DNA from: Pseudomonas sp. GM74
GTDB taxonomy: Bacteria > Pseudomonadota > Gammaproteobacteria > Pseudomonadales > Pseudomonadaceae
NCBI RefSeq assembly: GCF_000282455.1
Contig: NZ_AKJG01000008.1
Span: 1-64,000, forward strand
Direction of reading: 5' to 3'
Length of the DNA stretch: 64,000 nt
Shown: positions 9,559 through 19,626 of the stretch, piece after piece
Layout: each line of letters begins with the position of its first letter
How positions within the stretch are numbered: the first letter of the stretch is position 1
Translations under genes and position numbers: made by a program
Notes under the pieces: model-generated
Told to the model about the DNA's origin: nothing
The model's database searches: none
The model's input: the letters and a program-made list of their open reading frames with translations, nothing else

Positions 9559-11958
9559 TCATGCTGCGGGTGGCGGTTTCGCCAGTTCAATCCCCGCAGC
9601 CCCCAGCCGCTTGAGAATTTCAAACAGCAGCTCGCTTTTGATCGCGCTGACCGTGCGTGGGCTGCCGACATAGCCGGTGATGGTCAAGGTGATGCCTTCA
9701 GGCTTCAGCTGACTGAAGCGCAAATAAGGCACCGGTTTATCCAGGATCGATTCGTGTTCGGTGAAGGTGTCGTACAGCAGGTTCTGTACTTGCTCCGGGT
9801 CGATGTCCAGCGGGAACACCAGTTCGAGCATCACCACGCCTTGGGCGCTGCCGCCGAGGGTGACGTTGCGCAGGTTCTGCGAAATCAGGTGGGAGTTGGG
9901 CACGATCATGATCGAGCGGTCGGCCAGTTGTATCTCCGTGGCCCGTACGTTGATCCGGCGAATGTCGCCTTCGACGCCGCTGATGCTGATCAGGTCGCCG
10001 ACCTTTACCGGGCGCTCGGTGAGCAGGATCAGGCCGGAAATGAAATTCTTCACGATCTCCTGAAGACCAAAGCCGATACCCACTGACAGGGCACTGACAA
10101 TCCAGGCCAGGTTGGTCCACTTGACCCCCAGCGACGACAGCGTGAGCAGCACCACGGATGCGTAACCGATGTTGGCAAACAGGGTGCTGAGCGAGGCGCA
10201 CATGCCCGGGTCCATCTCGGTTTTGGGCAGGAACTCGTTATCCAGCCAGCGCCGGAAGGAGCGAATCAGGTAGATACCGATCACCAGGGCGAGGATGGCA
10301 TTGAGCAGGTTGTCCGGGACGATGTTGAGTTTGCGCAGCCCTTCGCCGCCGAGTACGGCCACGGTGCCGGTGACCAGTTGCCCGAGCGTTGTCCCCACGC
10401 CACCGACAAACAGGGCAATGACGCCGATCAGTATCAGGATGGCGCGGCCAGCCCCGGACATTACAGTGCAGATCTGCTCCAGGCGTGGATTGCCGATGCC
10501 CAGTAGTTGTTTGATCGCCTTGCCGGTGGGTTTGCGGGGCGAGAACAGGTAGTCGCAAGTGTCCTGGTAAACCTGTGTGAGCAGGTAGAAACCGGCGCAG
10601 ATGATGAATATCCAGACCAATTCATAGGTGATGAACCGGGCCATCGTCACGTAGCCGATCAACAGGGCGAACAGGGACACCACCACGGCAGCGCCGGTGA
10701 AGGTGTAAATCAGACCGGCGAAGGTGGTGACGCCTTCGGGGGCTTCTCCGGCAATGATCAGGTCTCTGCGCGTCTTGCTGACGCGCAACAACAGCGCACC
10801 GATCACCAGTGCCGCGACCAATGCCACGACGCCCCGACCGAACAACACCACTTCGGCGCTCATGCCGGTGACATTGCTCATCTGCACCAGGGTCACCAGC
10901 ACCAGCAGCAGGCTGGCCAGCAACCTCGGATAGGGCTCCATCACCAGCGCCACCGGATCGGCAATATCGGGCAGGCGCCATGAAGGATGCTTGGTGGACA
11001 ACAACGCGCGGCTCAGCCCGGTGATCAGCACGCAGGTATAGGCCAGCTTTTCCAGATACTGCGCCAGGTCGGCCAGCAGAGGGGTGTAGGGCAGTTGCCG
11101 GGTCCCGGCAAAATTCAGCAGTTGCAGGGCGATGCCGGCGGTCAGCACCGTCGCCACCACCGACGCCAGTGCAAGGGAGCTGCGCCGCAACCGGCCTTCA
11201 GGCATTCGATGGATGCACAACCAGGCCAGGGCCCGTCCGGCGAGCTTTCGCCCCACGGTCCAGATGGCCAGGGCCAGGATCAGCAGGGCGGCCGTGATCC
11301 CGCGTTGTCCGGGTTGCCAGGCGGCCCGGTGCGTGGTCTCGAGTTGCTCGATGAGGGCGCTGAAACGTTGGCGGTCATCGATCGGAAGATTGAACAATGG
11401 CGACCAGAAGCTCGGGTTCAGGATACTGCTGGTCTGCTGGGTCACTTCCGCTTCCAGCAGACTGCGCCGGATGCTGGCAATCTGCGTGATCAGCTCGCCG
11501 GCATTTATTTTGAGCGCGGCCAGGGTTTTGAGTTGGCTGTCGATCTTGTCTTTTTGTTCGCCGAGGGCGTCTCGTTGGGAGGTAATGGCCGTCGTCACCT
11601 GTGCGTTCTCGTCAAGCGGCACTGGCCCCAGCACGTTGAGTTGCGCCTGCAATTGTGCCTGTCCAGGCAGTAGTGAAGTGGACAGGCGTTCAATGTCCTG
11701 TATCAGTACTTGCACCAGGTCCTGTGAGCTTTCCAGCTGAGTGTAATTGGTGGCCTGGGAAACCTGCTGCTTGAGGCTGTTGAGCTGGTTTTGCACCCCC
11801 AGCAATTCGCTGTCGGAGATGCTGATGATCGGGGCTGCGGGGGCAGGGGCAGGCGCAAGAGCAGGTGCGTCGGCCATGTCCCCCGCCAACAGCCATCCCG
11901 GGCTTGCCGCCACAACCGCGAAGGCGACGTAAACCATTGACTTCAAGACATTGCGCAT
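9559..11958 (-). CDS. Large MscS-family mechanosensitive channel with DUF3772-type periplasmic domain
   Basis: About 799 residues. A signal peptide ends near WLLAG and is followed by an Ala/Pro-rich linker. A coiled-coil periplasmic region (about residues 45-190) resembles DUF3772. Roughly ten membrane helices then lead to the MscS core at the C terminus, with the pore-lining helix region GIGFGLQEIVKNFISGLILL and the beta domain VKVGDLISI. Proteins of this plan (MscK/YbiO-like) release solutes on osmotic downshock or have modulatory roles. I start at ATG 11958, where the signal peptide begins; a GTG at 11985 is the alternative. It is divergent from the tctCBA operon. Confidence 0.88.
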   Translation of the reverse strand: MRNVLKSMVYVAFAVVAASPGWLLAGDMADAPALAPAPAPAAPIISISDSELLGVQNQLNSLKQQVSQATNYTQLESSQDLVQVLIQDIERLSTSLLPGQAQLQAQLNVLGPVPLDENAQVTTAITSQRDALGEQKDKIDSQLKTLAALKINAGELITQIASIRRSLLEAEVTQQTSSILNPSFWSPLFNLPIDDRQRFSALIEQLETTHRAAWQPGQRGITAALLILALAIWTVGRKLAGRALAWLCIHRMPEGRLRRSSLALASVVATVLTAGIALQLLNFAGTRQLPYTPLLADLAQYLEKLAYTCVLITGLSRALLSTKHPSWRLPDIADPVALVMEPYPRLLASLLLVLVTLVQMSNVTGMSAEVVLFGRGVVALVAALVIGALLLRVSKTRRDLIIAGEAPEGVTTFAGLIYTFTGAAVVVSLFALLIGYVTMARFITYELVWIFIICAGFYLLTQVYQDTCDYLFSPRKPTGKAIKQLLGIGNPRLEQICTVMSGAGRAILILIGVIALFVGGVGTTLGQLVTGTVAVLGGEGLRKLNIVPDNLLNAILALVIGIYLIRSFRRWLDNEFLPKTEMDPGMCASLSTLFANIGYASVVLLTLSSLGVKWTNLAWIVSALSVGIGFGLQEIVKNFISGLILLTERPVKVGDLISISGVEGDIRRINVRATEIQLADRSIMIVPNSHLISQNLRNVTLGGSAQGVVMLELVFPLDIDPEQVQNLLYDTFTEHESILDKPVPYLRFSQLKPEGITLTITGYVGSPRTVSAIKSELLFEILKRLGAAGIELAKPPPAA

Positions 11959-12171
11959 CGGCGAGCTCGACGGGTTGTTGGTCACTTAGCCAATGAGGTT
12001 AGGCCATGACACGCACCCTGGAGCGATGTTTTGTCGAAAGTGCCGCGGGTAGTTTGAGCAAAACAGATCAACCCGAGGATCCATGGCCTAAGCTTGTTTG
12101 CAGGCCCCTGTTCATCGCGCGCGTCGATGGGCAAGCGGCACCTATAAAAACAATGCAATCAGGAGATGCCC

Positions 12172-13137
12172 ATGTCCGCTTTGATCCGTCGTTTCAGTCG
12201 CTGCATGGCCGCCGGTTTGACCGCTGCCGTGCTTGCAGCGCCAGCCTTGGCGCTGGATACCGTGAAATTCATGGCCCCGGGTTCCGTGGGCGGTGGTTAC
12301 GACCAGACCGCCCGGGTGCTGGGCAAGGCCATGGTCGAGGTCAATACGGCCAAGGCCGTGACCTTTGAGAACAAGGGCGGGGCGGGCGGAACCCTGGGGC
12401 TGGCGCAATTTGCCAACAGCACCAAGGGCGATCCGAACGCATTGTTGGTGGTCGGCGCGATCATGGTCGCGGGCATCGAACAGAACAAACCGCAGATCAG
12501 CCTGAAGGATGTGACGCCCATTGCCCGGCTGTTCACCGAGTACAACGTGATCGCCGTGCGCAAGGAATCCGAATTCAAGACCCTCGATGACCTGATCAAG
12601 GCCTTCAAGGCCAAGCCAACGAGCATCGCCTGGGGCGGCGGCTCCAAGGGCTCGGTGGATCACATCGGCATCGCCGAGCTGGCGGGCAAGCTGGACGTGC
12701 CGGTCAACAAGGTCAACTACGTGGCCTTTGGTGGCGGTGGCGAGGTGGTTGCCCAGGCGCTGGGCGGCCAGCTCAAGGTGATCACCGGCGGTTACGCCGA
12801 GTTGGGCCAATACATCAAGACCGGTCAGTTCCGTGTCCTGGCCATCGGCGCGCCGGAGCGGGTTCCCGGCATTGATGCACCGACCCTCAAGGAGAGCGGC
12901 TACGATGTGACTATCGGCAACTGGCGCGGCGTTTACGGTGCGGCGGGCCTTACCCCGCAGCAGCGTAAAGAGGTGATCGACGCGGTCGTGGCCGCCACCA
13001 ACAGCAAGGTGTGGCAGGACAATATCCAGACCAACGCCTGGACGCCCAGCGTGCTGACCGGCGATGACTTCGGCAAGTTCGTCGAGGAAGAACACGTGCG
13101 GTTGCACGCCATGCTGGTCAAGGTCGGGCTGCTTTGA
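12172..13137 (+). CDS. tctC: Tripartite tricarboxylate transporter substrate-binding protein
   Basis: About 321 residues with a signal peptide ending at APALA. It belongs to the Bug/TctC family: the N-terminal strand is followed by GSVGGGYDQTARVLGKAM and later by KGGAGGTLGLAQF. The protein binds a carboxylate in the periplasm and delivers it to TctAB. ATG 12172 is preferred over 12166 because AGGAG at 12161-12165 gives it proper spacing. It is first in a three-gene operon. The family binds citrate, other di- and tricarboxylates and aromatic acids; the ligand here is unknown. No TctDE two-component regulator is adjacent. Confidence 0.92.
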   Translation: MSALIRRFSRCMAAGLTAAVLAAPALALDTVKFMAPGSVGGGYDQTARVLGKAMVEVNTAKAVTFENKGGAGGTLGLAQFANSTKGDPNALLVVGAIMVAGIEQNKPQISLKDVTPIARLFTEYNVIAVRKESEFKTLDDLIKAFKAKPTSIAWGGGSKGSVDHIGIAELAGKLDVPVNKVNYVAFGGGGEVVAQALGGQLKVITGGYAELGQYIKTGQFRVLAIGAPERVPGIDAPTLKESGYDVTIGNWRGVYGAAGLTPQQRKEVIDAVVAATNSKVWQDNIQTNAWTPSVLTGDDFGKFVEEEHVRLHAMLVKVGLL

Positions 13138-13138
13138 G

Positions 13139-13621
13139 ATGGCCACACAGCGCGCAGTGGTGCCGACGCAATTGGCGGTCGGCATCGGCCTGATCGCCAT
13201 CAGCGTCGTATTGGCGATTGGCGCCCACCGTTTTCCGCCCGAAATGGGCTTCGTGATCCTGCCGGCGTACGTCTATCCCTATGTCGTGGCGGCGTTTCTG
13301 GGTGCGGTGGGGCTGCTGCTGGGGTATCAGGCCGTCAGCGGCGGCTTTCGAGAGCTGGATAACGACACCGCCACGGTGCCCGGTGGAAAAACCGGTGCTG
13401 CGTGGGTGACGGCGGGGCTTGTCGGGGTGGCGGTGCTGATCAACGTGATCGGGTTCGTGCTGGCCGCCGGGTTGCTGTTTGCCTGCTCGGCGCGGGGTTT
13501 CGGCAGCCGTCATCCCGTGCGGGACCTGGCCATCGGCATTGCCTTGACCCTGCCGATCTACTGGCTGTTCAACGCCGGGCTGGGGGTTTCCCTGCCGTCG
13601 CTGATCAACATCTGGCTTTGA
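13139..13621 (+). CDS. tctB: Tripartite tricarboxylate transporter small membrane subunit
   Basis: About 160 residues with four predicted membrane helices, matching the TctB family in size, hydrophobic pattern and position. The ATG begins one base after the tctC stop codon, so translation is probably coupled. It forms the membrane complex with TctA. Confidence 0.9.
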   Translation: MATQRAVVPTQLAVGIGLIAISVVLAIGAHRFPPEMGFVILPAYVYPYVVAAFLGAVGLLLGYQAVSGGFRELDNDTATVPGGKTGAAWVTAGLVGVAVLINVIGFVLAAGLLFACSARGFGSRHPVRDLAIGIALTLPIYWLFNAGLGVSLPSLINIWL

Positions 13622-13636
13622 AAGGAGATCGACACC

Positions 13637-15145
13637 GTGGACATTCTTTCAAGCCTGGCGATGGGTTTTTCCTCGGCGCTGACGCCGATCAATCTGATGT
13701 GGGGGTTCATCGGCTGCCTGCTCGGCACCGCCATCGGCGTGTTGCCGGGGATCGGTCCGGCGTTGACGGTGGCCCTGCTGTTGCCGATCACCGCCAAGGT
13801 CGACCCCACCGGCGCGCTGATCATGTTCGCCGGTATCTATTACGGCGCGCAGTTCGGAGGCTCCACCACCTCGATCCTGCTCAACACGCCGGGTGAATCG
13901 TCCTCCATGGTCACGGCCCTGGAAGGCAACCTGATGGCGCGCAACGGCCGGGCGGGACCTGCGCTGGCGACGGCGGCAATCGGCTCGTTCGTCGCCGGCA
14001 CCATCGCCACGATCTTGCTGACGCTGTTTGCACCCATCGTGGCCAGGCTGGCCCTGAATTTCGGCCCGACCGAATACTTCGCGATCCTGGTGCTGTCGTT
14101 CACCACCGTGTCGGCGGTGCTCGGCGCTTCGATGCTGCGCGGGTTCGCCTCGCTGGGCGTCGGGTTGACCATCGGTTTGATCGGCCTGGATTCGACCTCG
14201 GGCATTGCCCGCTACACCCTCGGCGTGCCGGAACTGGTGGACGGTATCGAAGTGGTGCTGGTGGCGGTTGGTTTGTTCGCGGTGGGCGAGGCCTTGTACA
14301 GCTTGCTCTATCAAAAGGAATCAAACGAGGGCCGGCATCGCCTGACTTCGTTGTGGATGACCCGCGCCGACTGGAAACGCTCGGTGCCCGCGTGGCTGCG
14401 GGGCACGCTGATCGGCTTTCCGTTTGGCTCGATTCCGGCCGGTGGCGCCGAGATTCCGACCTTCCTGTCCTATTCCACCGAACGCAAACTCAGCAAGTAC
14501 CCCAAGGAGTTTTCCGCCAACAAGGGCGAGGGCGCCATCGAAGGCGTGGCCGGCCCGGAAGCGGCCAACAACGCCAGCGCGACCGGTTCCCTGGTGCCGT
14601 TGCTGACCCTGGGCATCCCGACGTCCGCCACGGCGGCGATCCTGTTGGCGGCGTTCCAGAACTACAACCTGCAACCGGGGCCGATGCTGTTCGAAACCTC
14701 CGCCGAACTGGTCTGGACGCTGGTGGCCTCGCTGTACATCGGCAACGCGATTCTGCTGGTGTTGAATCTGCCGCTGGTGGGGCTGTGGGTCAAACTGTTG
14801 CAAATCCCCCGGCCGTACCTGAACGCCGGCATCCTGGTGTTCGCCACCATCGGTGTGTATGGCATGCGCCACTCATCCTTCGACCTGATCCTGATGTTGG
14901 CCATTGGCTGGGGCGGGGTGCTGATGCGCCGTTTCGACTTTCCCGTCGCCCCGGTGATCGTCGGCATGCTGCTGGGTCCGATGGCCGAGAAACAACTGCG
15001 CAACGCCTTGTCCATCAGCGAGGGCGACTGGACAGTGTTCCTCACACAACCGATCTCGGCGTTCTTCCTCGCCCTGACGCTGCTGGTGCTGGTGGTGCCC
15101 CATGTGCTGCATAAACGCGGCATCAAGTTGCATGAGGATGATTGA
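13637..15145 (+). CDS. tctA: Tripartite tricarboxylate transporter large permease subunit
   Basis: A 502-residue, highly hydrophobic permease. It has the conserved TctA segments [20 protein letters not shown] and [14 protein letters not shown] near the N terminus, and a matching [22 protein letters not shown] in the middle. These two stretches are the internal repeats that form the substrate path. The gene starts with GTG at 13637, 15 bases after the tctB stop, with AAAGGAGATC as a strong ribosome binding site. It couples uptake to an ion gradient. Confidence 0.93.
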   Translation: MDILSSLAMGFSSALTPINLMWGFIGCLLGTAIGVLPGIGPALTVALLLPITAKVDPTGALIMFAGIYYGAQFGGSTTSILLNTPGESSSMVTALEGNLMARNGRAGPALATAAIGSFVAGTIATILLTLFAPIVARLALNFGPTEYFAILVLSFTTVSAVLGASMLRGFASLGVGLTIGLIGLDSTSGIARYTLGVPELVDGIEVVLVAVGLFAVGEALYSLLYQKESNEGRHRLTSLWMTRADWKRSVPAWLRGTLIGFPFGSIPAGGAEIPTFLSYSTERKLSKYPKEFSANKGEGAIEGVAGPEAANNASATGSLVPLLTLGIPTSATAAILLAAFQNYNLQPGPMLFETSAELVWTLVASLYIGNAILLVLNLPLVGLWVKLLQIPRPYLNAGILVFATIGVYGMRHSSFDLILMLAIGWGGVLMRRFDFPVAPVIVGMLLGPMAEKQLRNALSISEGDWTVFLTQPISAFFLALTLLVLVVPHVLHKRGIKLHEDD

Positions 15146-15149
15146 GCAA

Positions 15150-15400
15150 TCCCTGTGGGAGCGGTGTGTCAGTGAAATAATTGTCAACTGACCCGGCGCC
15201 TTCGCGGGCAAGTCGGATCGCCGCACCGCCGCTCCCACAGGGTCAGTGGGTGTACGCAGTATTCGTTAACTACAGAAATTACTGTGGGAGCGGGCTTGCC
15301 CGCGAAAGCGGTGTGTCATTCAACAGATAAGTTGACTGACTCGACGCCTTCGCGAGCAAGCCGGATCGCCGCACCGCCGCTCCCACAGGGTCATGCAGTG
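15150..15400. repeat. Cluster of REP elements
   Basis: Four REP arms alternate in orientation between the convergent tctA and LysR genes. TGTGGGAGCGG lies near 15152, CCGCTCCCACAG near 15229, TGTGGGAGCGGGCTTGCCCGCG near 15284 and CCGCTCCCACAG near 15377. Arms 1-2 and 3-4 form two REPIN units whose outer halves CGCCTTCGCG(A/G)GCAAG are nearly identical. Confidence 0.85.
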
Positions 15401-16278
15401 GTTTGCGTGGTGAACCACTGCATGACCGGTGCGCAGGCTGGATGCGATGCCGCCGAAGGTTGCAGGCACAGCGAGTAAATCCCCCGGGTCTTCAATGGCT
15501 CACCAAACGGAATCACCAGTTCGCCCCGTTGAATCGACTCACCGGCCAGGGTCATGTCGGTCATCGCCACGCCCAGGCCCCGGGCGGCGGCATCGAGTGC
15601 CAGTTCGTCGAGGTTGAAGGGGATGTGCCGATAGTCATGCAACGACTTGCCGCCGTGGGCTGACAGCCAGACCTGCCAGTCATGTTGATCGGAGGAGCGG
15701 TGCAGCAAGGCGAACCCTGACAGATCCTCCAGCGAAGCCAATGGCCGGATCGGAGTGCCCAGGCCTGGCGCGCACACGGGCACCAATGCCTCTTCGAACA
15801 GGGTCAGGCAATCGGGCGCCGTGGACGGCTCGGGCAAATAGAGTATGTAGGCGTCGCTGTCACTGGCCGGCTCGACCACTTCGGTGGCCACGGTTTCGAT
15901 TGCCAGGGATACATCCGGGTGATGCCGGTAGAACTCGCTCAGCCTGGGCAGCAACCAGCGCACCGCCAGTGACACGTGCATGCGAATGCGGAACGGGCGC
16001 CTTTGCGGCGCGAGCCGGTCTTCGAGGGTGCGCAACTGTTCGAGGATGCCGCGGGCGCTGGCCAGTACCTGCTCGCCCTCGGCGGTCAGTTGAAGGCTGC
16101 GGCTGCTCCTGACAAACAGTGGCACACCAAAGTGGCTCTCCAGTTGCTGGATCTGTCGGCTCACCGCACTTTGCGTCAGGCAAAGCTTTTGCGCTGCCTG
16201 GGTGAAACTGCCGGCGGTGGCGACTTCCACCAAGGCCTGCAAGCCCTGGAGCGAGGGCGCGTGGCGAATCTTGTCCAT
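15391..16278 (-). CDS. LysR-family transcriptional regulator, GcvA-like
   Basis: A 295-residue LysR protein. The winged helix-turn-helix lies at residues 8-66 (SLQGLQALVEVATAGSFTQ then TQSAVSRQIQQLE), followed by the linker helix and a periplasmic-binding-like effector domain. Residue pattern and length fit the GcvA/AmpR subgroup. It is divergent from the FAD oxidase/polyamine-binding gene pair, with about 160 bases between starts. LysR regulators usually control the divergent neighbour, so regulation of that pair is likely. Confidence 0.9.
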   Translation of the reverse strand: MDKIRHAPSLQGLQALVEVATAGSFTQAAQKLCLTQSAVSRQIQQLESHFGVPLFVRSSRSLQLTAEGEQVLASARGILEQLRTLEDRLAPQRRPFRIRMHVSLAVRWLLPRLSEFYRHHPDVSLAIETVATEVVEPASDSDAYILYLPEPSTAPDCLTLFEEALVPVCAPGLGTPIRPLASLEDLSGFALLHRSSDQHDWQVWLSAHGGKSLHDYRHIPFNLDELALDAAARGLGVAMTDMTLAGESIQRGELVIPFGEPLKTRGIYSLCLQPSAASHPACAPVMQWFTTQTTA

Positions 16279-16439
16279 GCGTTTTGTGAATGCCTCGATG
16301 AATTAATAACGTTGGTTGTGCCTGTGAGGAGCCTCTAGATTCTAGTCATGGCTGCCGTCATCGAAAACCGTTCATGCGAATCATGCATGCAACGCAGTTG
16401 ATTCGCCACGGTTCGCATAACAAGAAAACGAGGTGACAC

Positions 16440-17741
16440 ATGGAAAATATCTGTGGCTGGATCGCGCAAGCGGGGAGTTCACCGCTGCGCGAGCCGCTCA
16501 AGGGCACGCAGCAGGCCGATTGGTTGGTCATTGGCGCTGGAATCACCGGCCTCAGTGCTGCGCATGCCCTCGCGCAGTTGCACCCCCGGGCACGCATCGT
16601 GGTCGTTGACCGGCAGCGGGCTGCGCAGGGGGCATCGGCGCGCAATTCCGGTTTTGTGGTGGCCCATGAGCATCCAGCCGCTGGCGAGTTGGTGGGCAGT
16701 GACGGGTTCGCCGGGTATCAGGTGGATACGTCCATCGGCCGCGCAGCCGCCGACGAAGTGCGCAAGCAGATTACCCGCCACGGCATCGAATGCGACTTCA
16801 GGGAGTCGGGTTATTTTTTTGCCGTCAGCGATCCACGCAAGCTGACCCAGGTCGAGGCCAAGCTGCAGACCTTGCGTGCCGTTGGCGCCAGCGCGCAGTT
16901 TCTGCAGGGCGAGTCGTTGATCGAGAAACTCGGCAGCCGGCACTACCGCGCGGCGATCTGGTGCGGTAACGGCAACGCGCTGCTGCAACCGGCGAAATAC
17001 GTTCGGGGCTTGCTCGATGCCCTGCCACCGAGAGTGACGGTCTACGAGAACACCGATATCACGAGTCTTGAGCGCCTGGGCAACGGCCAAATTCGCGCCG
17101 GGGGCCAAAATGGCGGCGTCGAGGCCAGACAGGTATTGGTCTGCCTGAATGCCTTTATCCCTCGCTCGGGTATCGAGGACAGCGGCACATTTGCGATGGA
17201 ACTCAGCGCCAGCCTCACGCGGCCCCTCAGCGATCAAGAGTTTCAAGCCCTCGGTGCGCCAGCGTCCTGGGGTGTGCTGTCGACCCGCCCGCTCGGGGCC
17301 ACGGTGCGCCTGACTCCGGATCGTCGGGTGATGATCCGCAACACGGCGGAATACCGCTCGCGGGATTTGTCATCGAGCGAATTGTCGATCCGCCGCCAGC
17401 ATCATGTGCTGGGGTTGCAACGACGTTTCCCTATGCTTGGCGAGCGGGACATCGAATACACCTGGACCGGCCATCTCAGCGCTTCACGCTCCGGGCAACC
17501 GTATTTCGGCAAAGCCGAGGAGGGCGTGTTTGCCGTGGCCGGGTGCAATGGTTCCGGCGTGGCGCGGGGAACGCTGTGGGGCCGCTTGCTGGCGGAGCTG
17601 GCCTCGGGTCGTGATTCGCCGTTGCTGCACTCGGTCATGCAACGGGCGCAACCCGGCTGGCTGCCGCCCAAGCCCTTGCTCGACATCGGTGCCATGCTGC
17701 GTATGCGCGTGGAAACGGTCCGGGCCAGAAGCGAAATCTGA
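16440..17741 (+). CDS. FAD-dependent amine oxidoreductase (DAO family, PuuB-like)
   Basis: A 433-residue protein. The N-terminal FAD-binding motif WLVIGAGITGLSAAHAL lies near residues 28-45 and is followed by ARNSGFV, where the flavin is contacted. Near the C terminus is AVAGCNGSGVARGT, typical of the D-amino-acid-oxidase fold. The best resemblance is to gamma-glutamylputrescine oxidase PuuB and related polyamine oxidases. A polyamine-binding protein gene follows at once, which supports a role in polyamine or other amine oxidation. The substrate is not proven. Confidence 0.82.
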   Translation: MENICGWIAQAGSSPLREPLKGTQQADWLVIGAGITGLSAAHALAQLHPRARIVVVDRQRAAQGASARNSGFVVAHEHPAAGELVGSDGFAGYQVDTSIGRAAADEVRKQITRHGIECDFRESGYFFAVSDPRKLTQVEAKLQTLRAVGASAQFLQGESLIEKLGSRHYRAAIWCGNGNALLQPAKYVRGLLDALPPRVTVYENTDITSLERLGNGQIRAGGQNGGVEARQVLVCLNAFIPRSGIEDSGTFAMELSASLTRPLSDQEFQALGAPASWGVLSTRPLGATVRLTPDRRVMIRNTAEYRSRDLSSSELSIRRQHHVLGLQRRFPMLGERDIEYTWTGHLSASRSGQPYFGKAEEGVFAVAGCNGSGVARGTLWGRLLAELASGRDSPLLHSVMQRAQPGWLPPKPLLDIGAMLRMRVETVRARSEI

Positions 17742-17795
17742 AAACATCCGTTTCACAACAAGAACAAAAGCACTTCCCATCGAAGGTGATTCAAC

Positions 17796-18884
17796 ATGCG
17801 CGTCAATACGCTTTCCCTTGTGGCCCTGATCTCGACCTTTTCCGTCGTCACTCATGCCGACGAAACCGTCAACATTTCCAACTGGAACGGCTACATCGCC
17901 GACGACACCCTGGCCAATTTCACCCGGGACACCGGGATCAAGGCGACCTACGACATTCACGACAGCAACGAAGTGCTGGAGTCGAAGCTGATGACCGGCA
18001 ACACCGGGTATGACGTGGTCAGCCCGTCGAACCACTTCCTGTCGCGACTGATCAAGGCCGGAGCCATCCAGAAACTCGACAGGAGCCAGTTGCCCAACTG
18101 GAAAAACCTCGACCCGGCACTGATGAAGAAACTTGAGGTCAACGATCCGGGCAACCAGTACGGCTACCCCTATATGTGGGGCACGGCGGGCATCGGCTAC
18201 AACGTCGAGAAGATCAAGGCGATCTTCGGCAATACCGACGTGACCCATTCCTGGAAGCTGTTCTTCGACGAGAACAACATCAAGAAGCTCAGCGAGTGTG
18301 GGGTGGCGATCATCGACAACCCGACGCAGATCCTGCCGATCACGCTTAACTACCTGGGCCTGCCACCCCACAGCCATGAGCCTGCCGACTATAAGAAAGC
18401 CGAGCAGGCGCTGTTCAAGATCCGGCCTTACGTCCAGTATTTCCATGCGTCCAAGTACATCAGCGACCTGGCCAACGGCAACGTCTGCGCGGTGATCGGT
18501 TTCAACGGCGACATCGTGCAGGCTGCCGCCAGCGCCAGGGAGGCGAAAAACGGGATCGATATTGCCTACTCGATCCCGGACGAGGGTTCCACCTTGTGGC
18601 TGGACATGGTCGTCATGCCCAAGAATGCGCCGCATGAGAAGAACGGCTACGCCTACATGAACTACCTGCTGGAGCCGAAGGTGATTGCCAACATCAGCAA
18701 CAGCATCCATTACGCCAACCCCAACAGCGCGGCGGATGCCTTCGTCGACCCGGCGGTGAAGCAGGACCTGGCGATCTATCCGCCGAAAAGCGTGATGGAC
18801 AAGCTGTTTACCGTCGAAGACTTGCCCGCAGCCATCGCACGGTTGAGCACGCGGCTGTGGACCAAGCTGAAAACCAATACCTGA
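17796..18884 (+). CDS. Periplasmic polyamine-binding protein (PotF/SpuD-like)
   Basis: A 362-residue ABC-type solute-binding protein with a signal peptide ending at THA. It has the family signatures VNISNWNGYIADDTLANF at the mature N terminus and GYDVVSPSNHFLSRLIKAGA. Other typical segments are MWGTAGIGYNVEKI and NGDIVQAAASA. GAAGGTGATTCAAC precedes the ATG. No permease or ATPase genes follow, so it must work with a transporter encoded elsewhere or act as an orphan sensor protein. It is probably co-transcribed with the FAD oxidase gene 55 bases upstream. Confidence 0.88.
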   Translation: MRVNTLSLVALISTFSVVTHADETVNISNWNGYIADDTLANFTRDTGIKATYDIHDSNEVLESKLMTGNTGYDVVSPSNHFLSRLIKAGAIQKLDRSQLPNWKNLDPALMKKLEVNDPGNQYGYPYMWGTAGIGYNVEKIKAIFGNTDVTHSWKLFFDENNIKKLSECGVAIIDNPTQILPITLNYLGLPPHSHEPADYKKAEQALFKIRPYVQYFHASKYISDLANGNVCAVIGFNGDIVQAAASAREAKNGIDIAYSIPDEGSTLWLDMVVMPKNAPHEKNGYAYMNYLLEPKVIANISNSIHYANPNSAADAFVDPAVKQDLAIYPPKSVMDKLFTVEDLPAAIARLSTRLWTKLKTNT

Positions 18885-18921
18885 CCGTCTTATGATCGTG
18901 GTCAACCTGATGTGACACTGA

Positions 18922-19018
18922 ACCTGTGGGAGCGGGCTTGCTCGCGAAGGCGGAGTGTCAGTCGACATCCAGGGTGTCTGATACAACGCCTTCGCGAGCA
19001 AGCCCGCTCCCACAGGTA
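18922..19018. repeat. REPIN (two inverted REP cores)
   Basis: TGTGGGAGCGGGCTTGCTCG at about 18925 and CGAGCAAGCCCGCTCCCACA at about 18996 are exact inverted copies, each with the flanking GAAGGCG/CGCCTTC. It lies between convergent genes. Confidence 0.88.
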
Positions 19019-19040
19019 CGGTGGTGGTTTTACCAATGCA

Positions 19041-19472
19041 TCAGAACTTGTAAGCCTGACGTCCCACCAAAAGCCATTTACCGTCCTGCTTTTGCCAGAT
19101 CTGGAAGTTTTCGATTTCGGTTGGCACCACTTCAGTGCCTTTGAGCGCTTGCGCCGAGAAGTGGTGGCGGACCAGCGCGACATCGCCGGAGACGGTAATG
19201 GTCTGGTTTTGCATCTCAAGCGTCTTGAAGGCGCTTTTGCCGGTTTCGATGTCGGCGATGAAGGCCTTCTTGTCCTGGATCTTGCCGCTGGAGTGCCCGT
19301 AGGTCAGGTTCTCGGCGGTCAAGGCGTTCAGTTCCGGGATGTCTTTGTGCAGCATGGCCTGGGTCAGGTGGTCGACTGCCTGGGCCACGTCCTTGTCGAC
19401 GGCAGCCGGGGTGGCGGCGACGTAGCCGCTGAACAGGCACAGAAAACCGATCAGCACTTTTGCTTTTTTCAT
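19041..19472 (-). CDS. Exported SnoaL/NTF2-like protein (DUF4440 type)
   Basis: A 143-residue protein with a clear signal peptide ending near YVAA. It is followed by a single cone-shaped NTF2-like domain: helices with VDHLTQAMLHKDIPELNAL, then strands ending QKQDGKWLLVGRQAY. The family binds small ligands or has no catalytic role; many members are periplasmic and uncharacterised. AAGGAAACACCC stands before the ATG. No operon partner is seen. Confidence 0.82.
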   Translation of the reverse strand: MKKAKVLIGFLCLFSGYVAATPAAVDKDVAQAVDHLTQAMLHKDIPELNALTAENLTYGHSSGKIQDKKAFIADIETGKSAFKTLEMQNQTITVSGDVALVRHHFSAQALKGTEVVPTEIENFQIWQKQDGKWLLVGRQAYKF

Positions 19473-19626
19473 GGGTGTTTCCTTGTTGTTGGGATAGCGC
19501 GATGACTGGATCGTTGTTCGTCAGTCATCGTACAACCTATCACGCCGTAGATGAAAAAAGCGAACTTGCAGGGCGCCCTTGCCTCGAAGCTTAAAGGACG
19601 ATGTCCTGACTTCGAGGTAGTGCGCC